Assembly: GCA_035578175.1 (NCBI GenBank)
Contig: JAQMRL010000002.1
Span: forward strand, 99,550,748 to 99,614,747
Direction of reading: 5' to 3'
Length of the DNA stretch: 64,000 nt
DNA from: Catonia carolina
Taxonomy: Eukaryota; Arthropoda; Insecta; Hemiptera; Achilidae
Part shown: piece after piece, positions 1 through 10,669 of the stretch
Layout: each line of letters opens with the position of its first letter
Numbering within the stretch: the first letter of the stretch is position 1
The notes under the pieces: model-generated
Seen by the model: only the letters and a program-made list of their open reading frames with translations
Database searches by the model: none
What the model was told of the DNA's origin: nothing
Translations under genes and position numbers: made by a program

Positions 1-256
1 ACAACTAATAATAATAATAATAATAAAAGCGCAAATGTACATCAAACTGAAATTTTTAATAAGAACTTATTCCGTCACAAGGTAGACAAGTGGAAAGTTT
101 CAGAGCCCTCAAGAGAGAATCAGTTTAGACCAAAGTGGTCTGAAAACCGCAAAAAAGCTTTCTCGGAAACAATGAAGGCCTACTGGACCAATAAGAAAAA
201 CAAATGACGAAACTGAGTCATGATGCTTAACGTCTTCTATCCAAGGAGAATTCGCC
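1..256 (+). pseudogene. 3' end of a non-LTR retrotransposon RT (copy 1)
   Basis: The frame is open from the first base of the window to a stop at 205-207. It ends with a basic, tryptophan-containing tail (KWSENRKKAFSETMKAYW) that closely matches the end of the RT fragment at 284-1123 (RWTEDRKKAFSERMKAYW). This kind of C-terminal tail, beyond the RT thumb, is seen in non-LTR retrotransposons with an upstream endonuclease. A short 3' untranslated stretch (208-256) leads into an (AAT)n tract. An (AAT)n run also lies at 7-27 and reads in frame as asparagines, so the 5' edge may be another junction. The rest of the element lies outside the window or is missing. It is a dead fragment. Confidence 0.7.
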
Positions 257-283
257 AATAATAATAATAATAATAATAATAAT
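257..283. repeat. (AAT)n microsatellite between two RT fragments
   Basis: Nine AAT units directly join the 3' end of RT copy 1 to the truncated 5' edge of RT copy 2. It may be the 3' tail of copy 1, or a pre-existing TAA-type microsatellite used as an insertion target. Confidence 0.95.
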
Positions 284-1158
284 GTTTTTTCTGAGTCAAA
301 AGAACAGGCCATCAAACAAATTGAAACTCTGAAGGAGTGTGCCGAGAAAATTGGACTACAAATCTCCTTCACAAAAACTGTCTTCACTTGCCATAATACG
401 GAAGTCAAAGAGCTTGACACCAAATATGGAAAAATAAATAAAGTATCTCACTTTAAATATCTGGGGGAAAATGTATCTGAGAAGGAAGCCTACAGCGATA
501 GAATTCGGAAAGCCCGGAAAGGTCTTGGACTTGTACATAATATCTATAATAAAAAATGTTTATCCATAAACTCTAAATTGAGACATTATTCTACAGTTAT
601 TAAGCCCTCAATGACATATGCCAGTGAAACATTGAGTCTTAATCGTAAAATGGACTTGGACATTCTTTTGAAGGAGGAGAGAAAAATCATCCGGAAAATA
701 CTTGGACCGAGGGAAGCAGAGAATGGTTTCAGGCTGCAGAAGAATTGTGAAGTCGAAAAGCACTCTAATATAGTAGCAGACATGAGGAAGAGAAGACTTA
801 AGTTTTTCGGGCATATTAAAAGACTCCCCGAGAATAGGATAACACGGAAAATAGTGGAATATGTTAGCTCTCTTAAAAATGGAGTAGACTGGATAAAAAA
901 GGTTAAAGAGGATCTCAATCTTGCGGGAATTCCTGAAGAAATAACTACTGACGGAAAGAAATACCGGAAATGCGTTGAGGACTGGGAGGTCAAGCCGGTG
1001 GAAAAACATCAAAAAGTCGGAACTAGATGGACTGAGGATAGGAAAAAGGCATTCTCGGAGAGAATGAAAGCATACTGGGTGGAGAAAAAACGGAAGGTAC
1101 CCAGTAGAGTAATCCATAATTAAATACTTAGCGACTTCCACTTTGGGAGCTTGACGCA
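284..1158 (+). pseudogene. 5'-truncated non-LTR retrotransposon RT (copy 2)
   Basis: One frame stays open from the (AAT)n edge to the stop ending at 1123, about 280 codons. It begins (VFSESKEQAIKQIETLKECA) just where the conserved YADD catalytic box of an RT should end, so the catalytic aspartates are lost. It continues with the palm motif HFKYLG (about codon 56), the thumb region (HYSTVIKPSMTYASETL), a KIIRKILGP motif, an FFGHIKRLPENR motif and the basic tail RWTEDRKKAFSERMKAYW. These motifs place it among non-LTR retrotransposons; it looks RTE- or Jockey-like, and the exact clade is uncertain. A 35-bp 3' UTR ends in (AAT)n. Apart from the 5' loss there is no internal stop, so the insertion is fairly young. 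It lies head-to-tail with copy 1. Confidence 0.85.
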
Positions 1159-1205
1159 AATAATAATAATAATAATAATAATGTAATAATAATAATAATA
1201 ATAAT
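1159..1205. repeat. (AAT)n microsatellite tail
   Basis: AAT units broken once by a G (aatgtaat) follow RT copy 2. Degenerating aatgt/aatgtag units continue to about 1245, as expected for an ageing tail or target microsatellite. Confidence 0.95.
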
Positions 1206-1749
1206 GTCTAAATAATGTAGTAATAATGTAGTTTTGTAATAATGTAAAGTGTGTGTGGAGTAAAGTGTGTGTAACTTGGTTTTCAAAGATAATATTGAAA
1301 TTTCTTTTGGAATCTTATTTAATTGTTTTATATCTAAGCAAAACATCACAAAAATTATTAATTTTATTACCACAGTTTAAAAGTTCACTAAAATCCGCTT
1401 ATACGATTTTTAAGGGACAGCCCCGTAATAGCGTATTTAATTGGACGGATCAGCGTCCTAAACGAGACACAAGCAGAAAAGGCCTCTACCTTTAAAAATG
1501 ATAAGTGATCTTTACGCAACTCTGCAGAACTATAAAGTAAGCATAAGTATTGCAGAAGTAGTCATGCAATTACCATCATGACATTTTTCATTTTTGCAAA
1601 CCACTGTTTTATTTAAGCATCATTAAAAAATTTAAAAAAATAAACTCATCTCCATGGAAACCGCCGGTCGGTAATCCTTTCGCAACGAAGGTAAAATATT
1701 TTTTATATGATATAGGTTCATCTTCATTGAGTGAACCAGCTTCTCCATT
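1206..1749. other. AT-rich DNA with no recognised gene
   Basis: The decayed end of the microsatellite gives way to unique-looking AT-rich sequence. Short frames here have no recognisable motif. Confidence 0.5.
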
Positions 1750-2063
1750 TATCTGACGATGTTGTTATCAGCAGCAGGCCCTCTGAAAAGCACATATTTT
1801 CCACTCTGCAAATGGCACCTTCACTTCATTCACCACAGGGTCTGGCTGTATAATGAAATTCATTACTTTCAGAGGAGATAACTCTGATTAGTGTCTTTTA
1901 CATCTCTACCTCTTCTGTTCTTAAATGATTCAGTCATTTAATTAGCTTACCATGTGATAAGAAACATAACTATTTATTTTAGCCCTGCTAAACCCTGATT
2001 GAGTGTAAATAATTTGACACTCCACCTGTCCGTTATAGGCAGAATTTATGTCTATCTGACGAT
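1750..2063 (-). mobile_element. (AAC)-end retroposon family, copy 1, with 11-bp TSD
   Basis: The element body is 1761-2052, flanked by direct repeats TATCTGACGAT at 1750-1760 and 2053-2063. On the minus strand it ends in a short AAC-rich tail (the plus strand begins GTTGTTATC). It shares the block around GGGCCCTCTGAAAAGCAC and the long block through CACTCCACCTG with the copies near 24.0 and 59.8 kb. It lacks the internal segment containing CATCAGCCGAAAGGCTGG that they carry, so it has an internal deletion. Short TSDs, a simple-repeat 3' tail and variable 5' ends suggest LINE-mediated retroposition. No coding capacity is visible. Confidence 0.8.
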
Positions 2064-2584
2064 AGACAATACATTGACGTAGGCCCTACATAACAAAGTC
2101 GGTTCAACCAATGAAGTCAGCAATCTGCAATTTCGAATGTTTTTCCGTTAAACGAACGGATTAATAGCACTAAGGAACAACTTAATTGTTAAAACTACCA
2201 CATAGCTGTAAGAGTTGATTATTCTTGTTGATGGTGTTTATTTTTTAGGGGGTGGAATATAGAATACGATGTTGTCTTTTTGTCAAGAAAATTAAATTCC
2301 AGTGAACTTCTTTTGTTTCTATACCTGGGTATCTATAGCTAAAAATAAACTATTGTATTACAATATAATTCGTCAGAATTTTTATTTATTGAAAAGAAAC
2401 CAAGAGTAATAAGCAGAGTTCGACGCTTATTAAAAGGGTTCATCTTCAAAATTTTTGCACTCACATTAATGTATTCATAAAATCCGTGTATTAAGCCGAA
2501 AGTAGTAGAAACCGTGACGGAGTTAACAGTACAGACTATCTAGTGATAGGACTACAAAGTTTCAGCTGGATACCTACCTGCAAT
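2064..2584. other. AT-rich DNA with no recognised gene
   Basis: I see no coding motif and no repeat boundary before the inverted-repeat arm begins near 2585. Confidence 0.4.
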
Positions 2585-3139
2585 GGTTTTCTTAGTGTAT
2601 ATTTCTTCAGGAAAGCCAGACTTATCATTTTTGTAGGGATGATGTGTTTACATTCAGTTATTCCTAAAAGCACTAAAGAAAAAATGTAAAATTTTGACTT
2701 ATGGGCTTCCTGAAATGACTGATTCATTTTACTGCGTTCATCAAGGTATAGTATGAGTTACCTTGGAATTTTCTTAGGAAAACTCTACTTGCGTTTAAAC
2801 AACTTTTTTCGTAATCACAGCATCAAGGTTCATTTAAGTTCAAAATTCACATAACAAATATTCAATAGATAAAATCTAGAATGGCACGACTTTTGTCTTA
2901 AATGCATTATTTGCAGTGCTTATTTTGGCGGTAATTAAAAAATTTATTAAAAAAACCTTATCAAAATCGGACTTTTTTTTATTCGCTCCTTAAGTTTTAT
3001 TGTTTGCCACATAAAACATTTAATAAATTGGCATAACCTACTTTAATTAATGAGTTTTGTATGGATTTAACAGTGTAGTATGGATCACGTCGTTTGTATT
3101 ATTTGTTGTTTAGACTGTTTTCCTTTGGTTTCCCTTGGT
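2585..3139 (+). repeat. Left arm of a large inverted repeat
   Basis: This segment matches the reverse complement of 4500-5281, with moderate divergence along its length. Matching blocks include GTGTATATTTCTTCAGGAAA at the outer edge, TTGTCTTAAATGCATTATTT in the middle and CCTTTGGTTTCCCTTGGTC at the inner edge. The arms are separated by about 1.36 kb of unrelated sequence. It could be a fold-back type transposon, or two inverted copies of one dispersed repeat. Confidence 0.85.
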
Positions 3140-4499
3140 CTTTCTAAAAAACAAGTTAAGACATTAGTATGCTGTAACAGGCTAAGTGGCATACTCCGTG
3201 AAAAGAAGAGGAACAAGACAGGGAGTGTGAGCTGTCATGTAATTAATATGCTGATGTAAAACAGAAGAAGTTGGAGCCAAACGACAAGGCAAGGGATTAC
3301 CTTAGAGTAGATAACCTCATGATGATGATGATGTTGACAGTACCGTTTATGTATATCTATGCTTAAGTACGTTTATGTTTATTACTTCTTGCTTACGTAA
3401 TACGCTATTGAATTGTAACTAAAATGTGATTGGTTTTTACACAAACCAATGGGAGTAGGAAACGCTGTTTGCTAATGACAGGTGTGATAAATGGAGTCGG
3501 TTAATTTGCCTTTAGCTCATATTTATCTAAAATGTTATTGTTATTCACTTTAATGGATCACAGCAACATCAGTGCGTATTTGTATTCAATTATATCAGTT
3601 ATTTTATATTAAATTAATTTAAAGGATATCTGTTATAATTATAATTGTTGATTGATAACATGCCGGCAGTGGTAAAAGTAGTTGTAAAAAAGTGGATCAC
3701 GACAAAATGTACTGTTGCTATACCATTGTTGTCATTAGTAAAAGCCATTCCATATAACCGTTTTTACACTCCGTTTTGTCGCAGCTCAAAATAAAATTTT
3801 GACAACACAAAATTGTACAACGACTGGTGTACCTGACATTAATTTCATTTAGAGCTAACAGATATTTTAAAAAAACAACGGTTTCTCTCCCAAAAGTATT
3901 TTGCTTTAACAATGTTAAAATGTTCCATGGAAAATATTTCATATCAATATTCCACTAATATAAATTTGTGGGGTAAAATAATTTTTTTCTTGCGGATCCT
4001 GAACGTTATATATTATTTCACCTTTAAAAATTTATGAAACGTAACGCATTTACTTAATCAATTTATTGCAATACTATAAAAAAATTAATAAATTGTATCA
4101 TGTGCATGACAAATTTTGTTGTGACGTGACAAATTATTACATGACAGAATAATTTGAACATAATTTGTAACATATTCTTGAACTAAAATTTGGATACGTT
4201 TGAACAGATAATAATAGACTTTTGATACTAAATTTAAAAATATACAAAGAATATTAAAAAAATAATGTAATAAAAATGTACAAATATTTTTTTAAACGCA
4301 TTAGACAGAAAACACTCTACTTATTTCCACAAACTTACTATAATCATGTGCACTAGACCGAAACCAGTTTCAGAATTTGATTTCAGTGGATATTAAAAAC
4401 ATAAATGAACTATCTAGTTGCTAACATAGGATTTAAATTTGGAAGTTCTTTCAAGACTTGAGAGATATAACGTCTTTATGATGTCACTCTTGATAATTA
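3140..4499. other. Spacer between the inverted-repeat arms
   Basis: This is mostly AT-rich unassigned DNA. At 3160-3335 a short stretch ends GATAACCTCATGATGATGAT, resembling a non-LTR retrotransposon 3' end with a GAT-type tail, but the coding signal is too weak to name. The rest shows no recognised motif. Confidence 0.4.
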
Positions 4500-5281
4500 A
4501 AAAGATCAAGGGAAACCAAAGGAAAAATCGTCTAAGCAACAAACAATACAGACTCAACGTGACCCATACTACGATGTTAAATCCATACAAAATTCATTAA
4601 ATAAAATAGGTTATGCCAATAATTATTAACAGCTTAATGTGGTAAACAATAAACCTTAAGGAGCAAATAAAAAAGAAATGGCCGAGTATGATAAGGTTTT
4701 TTTTTAATAAATTTAAAAATTACCGCTGAAATAAGCACTGCAAATAATGCATTAAATACAAAAGTCGTGCCATTCTAGATTTTATTTTATGAATATTTGT
4801 TATGTGAATTTTGAACCTGAAAGAACCTTGATGCTGTGATTACAGAAAAAGTTGTTTAAACGAAAGTAGAGCTTTCCTTTTGCAGAGTGGAAAATATATG
4901 CTTTTCAGAGGGCCCGGCAAGCTGATAAGCGTACTTTTCCACTCAGTGAGGAAGGCAATGGTAAACCACCTCACTCCTCGTTTTGCTTAGTAAAACCTCT
5001 AGAGGTTCAAACCAGCCTTTCGGCTGTTGACCTAAACAACAACAGAGCTTTCCTAAGAATTTTCCAAGATGAATATAATATACCGTGATGAACGCAGTAA
5101 ATGAATCAATCATTTCAGAAAGCCCATAAGTCAAAATTTTACATTTGTTTTCTTTTGTACATTTTAGGAATAACTGAATGTAAACACACCATTCCTACAA
5201 AAGTGATAAAAGTCTGGCTCACCATCCCTACAGAAATGATAAAAGTCTGGCTTTCCTGAAGAAATATACACTAACAAAACC
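4500..5281 (-). repeat. Right arm of the large inverted repeat, interrupted
   Basis: This is the reverse complement of 2585-3139. It is longer than its partner for two visible reasons: a retroposon inserted at 4879-5043, and a local duplication near 5198-5255 in which a segment containing TGATAAAAGTCTGGCT occurs twice. Removing both brings the arms to similar length. The retroposon therefore arrived after the inverted repeat formed. Confidence 0.85.
4868..5054 (+). mobile_element. (AAC)-end retroposon family, copy 2, with 11-bp TSD
   Basis: The body is 4879-5043, flanked by AGAGCTTTCCT at 4868-4878 and 5044-5054. The empty site is preserved in the opposite inverted-repeat arm near 2776-2790, which confirms the insertion. 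Read on the plus strand it ends AACAACAAC and is truncated at the other end within the block TTTGCAGAGTGGAAA, as in 5'-truncated retroposons. It carries the conserved segment AAACCAGCCTTTCGGCTG. Confidence 0.88.
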
Positions 5282-6966
5282 TTATCCTTAAGGATACAAA
5301 GTGCTTTCTTCTAATTAACAAATGAAAGTGGATGATCTTTTGAAGCTTAAGCTCTACTTTCTAGTGGAAGTGGCTATCAAAAATCTTTTACGGGAGATAA
5401 CTACTGTTTGTGACAACGTTGAAGAACGTGAATAGTCCTGAAAACCAACATTTTTCTCTCATAAAGTTAAGAATTTCAATTTTTATTATTGAAAAAATCT
5501 ATTTAAGTCACTATTGTAAAAAAGTGAAATAAATAAATGAATACTACAGTACAACACAATATTTTTTTGTCTGGTCTAAGAACATAATTTTACAGAAAAC
5601 ACCATAAGTTAGCATTGTACTCCAGTTAATTTCCGAAACACATTTAGATTAAATTTACAATTAAAAAAAAACAAGTGGCTTATATTCAAAAAGACAAAAG
5701 TATACATTTTGTAGTATTACAGGGAACAGCTCTATAAACAAATTATATTTTTCGGTATTGTTTTTTACTGAAACGTATATTGCTAGTTTTTTATTTTCCA
5801 AAAGTTACTTTTTTGACTTATAGGCTTTCTGAAATTACAGATTCAAATATAGTAAATTCGGTTTAATTAGAATTATCAGAGCTGATTTAGGCAAATTGAA
5901 TTTTTAATATTTTCATAATGTACCATGTGGAGGGTGTAAGATAATTAAAAAATCTGTTTGGAGCTGTTTAAGAAAAACTTTCGTTTTGAAATTTCAGCGC
6001 AATCAACCGGTTGGTTTCGCTCTAGAACGAATAAAACATTATACAGACTGACATTCTTTTTAAATAACAAGTTTTGGTTTCAAGGGTCGATTAATAGAGA
6101 AAGTCAGTCAAAATTCGTTGTCAGAATTGACAAAATATAAATCGGAAAGCCATCTTAAATAAAAGAACGAATTATTCCATTTCCAAAGAAAAGAGTTAAT
6201 TGCTGTTATCCCGTGTATGAATAGTTTTTAAAGTTAAGCCTTTAATTTCCTATATAAGATATATAAATAAATATTTCAGGCATTAAAACGAGTGTTGGCA
6301 TACCATAGGTATGTAATGTAGTATTGTGGGTGTATTGATTTCATTTGGAAACGCTTTCATGCATTTAAATTAAACATGTTCTTCTATTTCAATCATAAAA
6401 TTAATTGAACACAGATGAATAGCTCTTTTAAAAAATATTTCTATACTAAATCGACACTTTTAATACGATTAAATTGTTTATTCATTGAATTGGAAAGAAA
6501 AATTAAATGTGCAAACAACATAGAAAATCTACATAAAAGCACAACGTTTTTTTAGGAAAATCTACTTTTTTGTTTGGAAATTTGTCGTGTTATTTAAATA
6601 TTACATTAATTCTCAACGTTTGTACCATAAAAGAACTTAAAACATGTGGCAATGTAAAATATAATTATATTTTTTTTATGGCAGTGTGTTGTGTTCTTAA
6701 AGTGTGTCTCCGTAATACGTGCAATGTCTACCCGATTGTCATGTAATCAATTGATTGTAATGATGTTTGGGAAATAAATATTCTTCCCAGGTAAATTTTT
6801 TCGTGATTTTCTGGAAAAGGCAGTAATAATAAAAAGTTCAATTAGGCGACACGTTACATTTTTACGTTTTCCTAAATATATCTAAAATATAGGTTTTTCA
6901 ATTTATGCCTTTTAGCTGAGAAATTATTATAATGCGAACGGATCGAAATAATTGGCTGCGCAATAA
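5282..6966. other. AT-rich intergenic DNA
   Basis: No gene is recognised. A short piece near 5812-5865 (GACTTATAGGCTTTCTGAAA) resembles part of the inverted-repeat arms and is probably another relic of that family. The rest is unassigned. Confidence 0.4.
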
Positions 6967-7275
6967 AAGCAGAATATTCACCGACTTAAGTCGAAATTAT
7001 TGCACTTAATTAAAAGTGCACCGCCGCCGCGCCGTCCGTACAAAATTCAATTATACACAATAATGTTGAAATCCATTTTGTACAGAACTTCAGAAAATTA
7101 CACTGTTAAAACTTTCACAAAAGACTACATAACTTCAATCCACTTTTTCAGCGCATCAATAACCCAGAAAAAATTTTTGTATGACGACTTCAAAGACAAT
7201 GGAGCAGAGATATACCTACTGGACTACATTGACGAAACGACAACCATCCTTTCAATTTCAATTGTTAAATAAATT
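6967..7275 (+). CDS. Unassigned ORF in an otherwise empty region
   Basis: A frame of about 102 codons is open from 6967, after an in-frame stop, to a TAA at 7270-7272. The only internal ATG is at 7066, giving about 68 residues. The composition is more protein-like than that of neighbouring frames: balanced residues, few repeats, and an acidic, hydrophobic end (YDDFKDNGAEIYLLDYIDET). A proline/arginine patch (APPPRRPY) lies near the start. I recognise no family. It could be a terminal exon, a relic of an unidentified mobile element or a chance ORF. There is no clear promoter or polyadenylation signal, and a splice acceptor cannot be fixed. Confidence 0.22.
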
Positions 7276-7387
7276 TTCAAGTAAATAGGCCTACTAATAG
7301 TATTTTACGATAGTAAACTGTAGGCCTAATCCTTTCCTTTTTATTTTTTAACGTCATTAACTGTATAAGTTGAAGATATTTCTTCAT

Positions 7388-7548
7388 TTTCTAAGTCGCA
7401 TCAACATCTTGGTTATTGGATGTCTTTGAGTTAGGTGCGGTGTGTTTGAACTTGTGATAATTTTCCAGACCCTGGCCGGGAATCAAATACGGGACCTCAT
7501 CTTTGCAGCGTATTACACTAGCCACTGGCCCACAAGGCGGCCACTAGA
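7388..7548 (-). mobile_element. tRNA-headed SINE (family S1)
   Basis: On the minus strand a tRNA-like head carries an A-box-like TGGGCCAGTGGCTAGTG and a B-box-like GTATTTGATTCCCG. The tail contains AACCAAGATGTTGATGCGAC, shared in part with the elements near 23.9, 29.3, 36.9 and 53.0 kb. A tRNA-like head with a shared non-tRNA tail defines a SINE, transcribed by RNA polymerase III and mobilised by LINE machinery. The anticodon arm is not intact, so this is not a tRNA gene. Confidence 0.75.
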
Positions 7549-10066
7549 AAACTTATTATTGAACATTTTTTATATATTTTCATTATATTATGTTATAAGT
7601 TATCAATCTATTTCATAAACAACCATTTAGTGTTTTGCATATTACAGTTTTGAATTGTTGTTAAGAAAAAATAAATTAAATTGAGAAAGATTTGCAACTG
7701 TGCAAAATTTTCTGTAACCGGATTTGAAGTATTGATGAACCAACGAATATATCTTGCGTAATTTTCTAATATTATTTATTTATTTATTATTGCTAAAAAG
7801 TGTAATGAATCTTATCCTATGTTATTTCCTAATACCCGCGTAGGTCTAGCCTGTGCGCGGGTATGAGTTGGTTTATTTTATTTATTCTATTATAATAATA
7901 GCTTTTTATACTCGTATCTACACTAAATTTACAAAATAAAAAGAAACAAAAATTTACAAAAAAAGACATACAACAAAATTTCCTAACGTAAACATACAAA
8001 AAAATCAGGATAATAGTATAATAAATAAATAAAAAAATAAAATTAAAATAAAAAATCATGTAATGGCAAAGGATGAAGCAGACTTTCGATGAAAATGTCA
8101 ACAAAAAAAAAACAAAAATAAACAAAAATTTTTTTTTTTTTTAGCTGACACACGAGAAAGAGCAATTAGTTTGAATACATCGAACTAATTAAATCCTCAG
8201 ACTGCCATCTCCCTAAATTAATCAGTCAGTTGGTTACTTTTCTTTTGTATATTTGAGGAGTTACATCGTTTTTCGAATCAGAATTAGATTCTTGCATAAA
8301 ATAAAGCAAAATCACAAACCTGATACAAGTTTAGTGATAATAATCCTCAAAATATCTAGGTTATAAAACGTTTACCCTTTTTCCCCCAGCTTTATTCAGT
8401 TTCCTGTAGATCACTTTGAATTCTTCAGTATCTTACAGTTTTGAAATATTTTGTTTTACTCATCATAACATTTTTTTTTCTACCTAGCAATCAACAAGCG
8501 CAACCAACAAGCCTAGCCCAGCTCATGCTCAACCATCTGATTGACTAGTTTTATTTTGATATTTAAGGTTACAATACACTACACTATTTATTCCAAATTT
8601 TTTTACATTATTAAAAAATGAACTTTTTAAACTTATTTTAAAATAAAAGAAAAGCAAAAAACTTCAGTTACTTTTTTAGTCGATGAATTTTTAAAGGTAA
8701 AATTGGTACAAATGTTATAGCTAACATAGAAATACCTTATAAGCAAAGAAATAAGTTGTTTTGTAGTTATTCCAAAACGTTCAAAAACTGTAAAGTCCCA
8801 GAGACCAAGAATATATAATTATTGTTGAACATCTAAATATAGACTGGAATTCATTCACGTTTTTAATGTCTTTAACTTTAATTGCTAAAAAAAATTTTTG
8901 ATACGGATCAAGTTTCTAAATAGTCAAACAGAAAATAAATGGATTTATAAAAGTTTCAGGATTAAATTTTGACAGAACCATTTTGATAATTGAAACTACT
9001 CAATAGAACCTATTTAAATGTGTAATACGTTTTAGTTAAGCTTTACAATTGAGCAGTTTCCATTGACACCTAGATCAAAGGATTTTGTTGCCGTTCAAAT
9101 TGACGATATTCTTCTCAAGGCGATTGCTTTGTAAAGTCAATCTAGGATTGGATAAGGTTCATCGTTCTATACTGACACAAAAGCGCGCGCAAGCACGCAT
9201 TCACATTTTCCCTCTGTTTTTACACAGAAGTTTTAGTTCGACTGCTTTTTACAATGAATGAAAAAGCAAATATCCTTCTCTTCACTCATTATTCATCAAG
9301 TTTTAAACATGCAAACGTTTATTTAACTTTCTCAAAAGAAAACAGAAAACAATACTGTACAATATTAAAACCTTTTTATTTTTGCGAGTTTAAACTATAA
9401 AAAATGTAGAAGCTAAGAAAAAAAATCAATTATTGACTTGTATATTGTGTAAAATTTATAACATTCCGATAGCTGAATTCAATTCAATAAGTATCAAGTG
9501 TAAATACTCAACAAGAAGTATTACAATCGTGAAAAAGATACCCGGATTTCGACTTTTTTTTACTTTCACGGCCCTTTAAAACAAAAACAAAAGCAAACAG
9601 AAAGCTGGACTAAATTTAAAAATGTAACATTTTTCTCATCAAACACCAAATTTATTTTGTAAATTGCAGTACCAATTAATGTCTGCCTATTTAAACATTT
9701 AAGAAGTTTATTTTCCTCAAGACTTTTGTAAAACCGATTTTAATTTTTTTTTTTAACAGTATAGTATTTCTTTTGCAATCAGTTAATAAATACAATAACT
9801 TTAAGCAAATATGAGAAAATCTGAGTAATGTCCTTAGAATTAAAACACAAACGACACTCAGTAGTGTGTTTGAAAAAGACAAAACTGTGAAGAAACAAAA
9901 AATATATCTATACAAAACCAAAACTTGATGAACCGTGAATCAACATCCCGAAACACAAAGTGTTGAAGTTGGACATGACAATGACGATGGTAGAGATGAA
10001 AACGACGCCAAATGAGATGCCGATGATTAGGAGTTGAAGTAGAAAAGATAAAAAAAATTTAAATGA
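7549..10066. other. AT-rich intergenic DNA
   Basis: No gene is recognised. Visible items are a small GC-rich stem (ATACCCGCG and CGCGGGTAT, 7830-7864), a T-run at 8130-8143 and long A/T-rich low-complexity stretches. Confidence 0.45.
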
Positions 10067-10657
10067 CTAACAAAATTGTAGAGGTAAGTCCAATGGTTTA
10101 AAGCGTTTCAGTCTGTGAGTATCTTCGCTGTTGTCAAGGAGGCTAATCGCTAACGGATTCTGATGGTCTTCTAGTTTTTGTAAATGATTTTCGCTATGTT
10201 GTTTAATTTCTTCTTTTATGAAGGGCAGGTTTAGGTCATTGTGTAGTATTTCATTTGTTACGTACCATGGGGCTTCAGTGATCAGTCTCAGGCATTTTGA
10301 TTGAAAGCGCTGCAGTATTTCTATATTTGATTAACTAGCTGTACCCCATAGCTCTAACCCATACGTCAAAATTGGTTTGAGTATTACTTTGTATACGAGT
10401 ACTTTATTTTCAAGGGAGAGTTGAGACCTACTGCCTAAGAGCCAGAATAATTGACGTAACTTCAGCCCAAGTTGCTTTCGTTTCGCCCATATATGACTTC
10501 TCCACGTGAGTCTTCGATCTAGATGTAAACCCAGATATTTAACTTCATCCTTCTGTGGGATTACTGTACCGTTCAAGCTGACCACAGGACATATTGGTTT
10601 CTTTAATGTAAATGTTACGTGCGTTGACTTATCCTCATTAATCTTCACTCTCCATTT
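10067..10657 (-). pseudogene. Jockey-like non-LTR retrotransposon RT, 3' fragment
   Basis: On the minus strand the frame starts with the palm-end motif KINEDKSTHVTFTL and continues with YLGLHLDRRLTWRSHI, a thumb segment ending ILTYGLELWGTAS, one in-frame stop, then SKCLRLITEAPWYVTNEILH and DLNLPFIKEEI, ending at the stop at 10067-10069. These are diagnostic of the end of Jockey-clade RTs. The catalytic YADD box and the endonuclease are absent, so the copy is heavily 5'-truncated. Apart from one nonsense change, the reading frame is preserved for about 195 codons. It is related to, but distinct from, the fragment at 12437-13190. Confidence 0.85.
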
Positions 10658-10669
10658 CTAATTAAACTT

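Noticed and set aside
586..1159. Two long minus-strand ORFs
   Set aside because: They are shadows of the RT fragment on the plus strand, which carries the conserved motifs.
1128..1373. Minus-strand ORF of 81 codons
   Set aside because: It runs through the (AAT)n tract, which translates to isoleucine and leucine runs.
7829..8125. Minus-strand hydrophobic ORF of 98 codons
   Set aside because: Phe/Tyr/Leu-rich low-complexity translation of A/T-rich DNA, with no motif.
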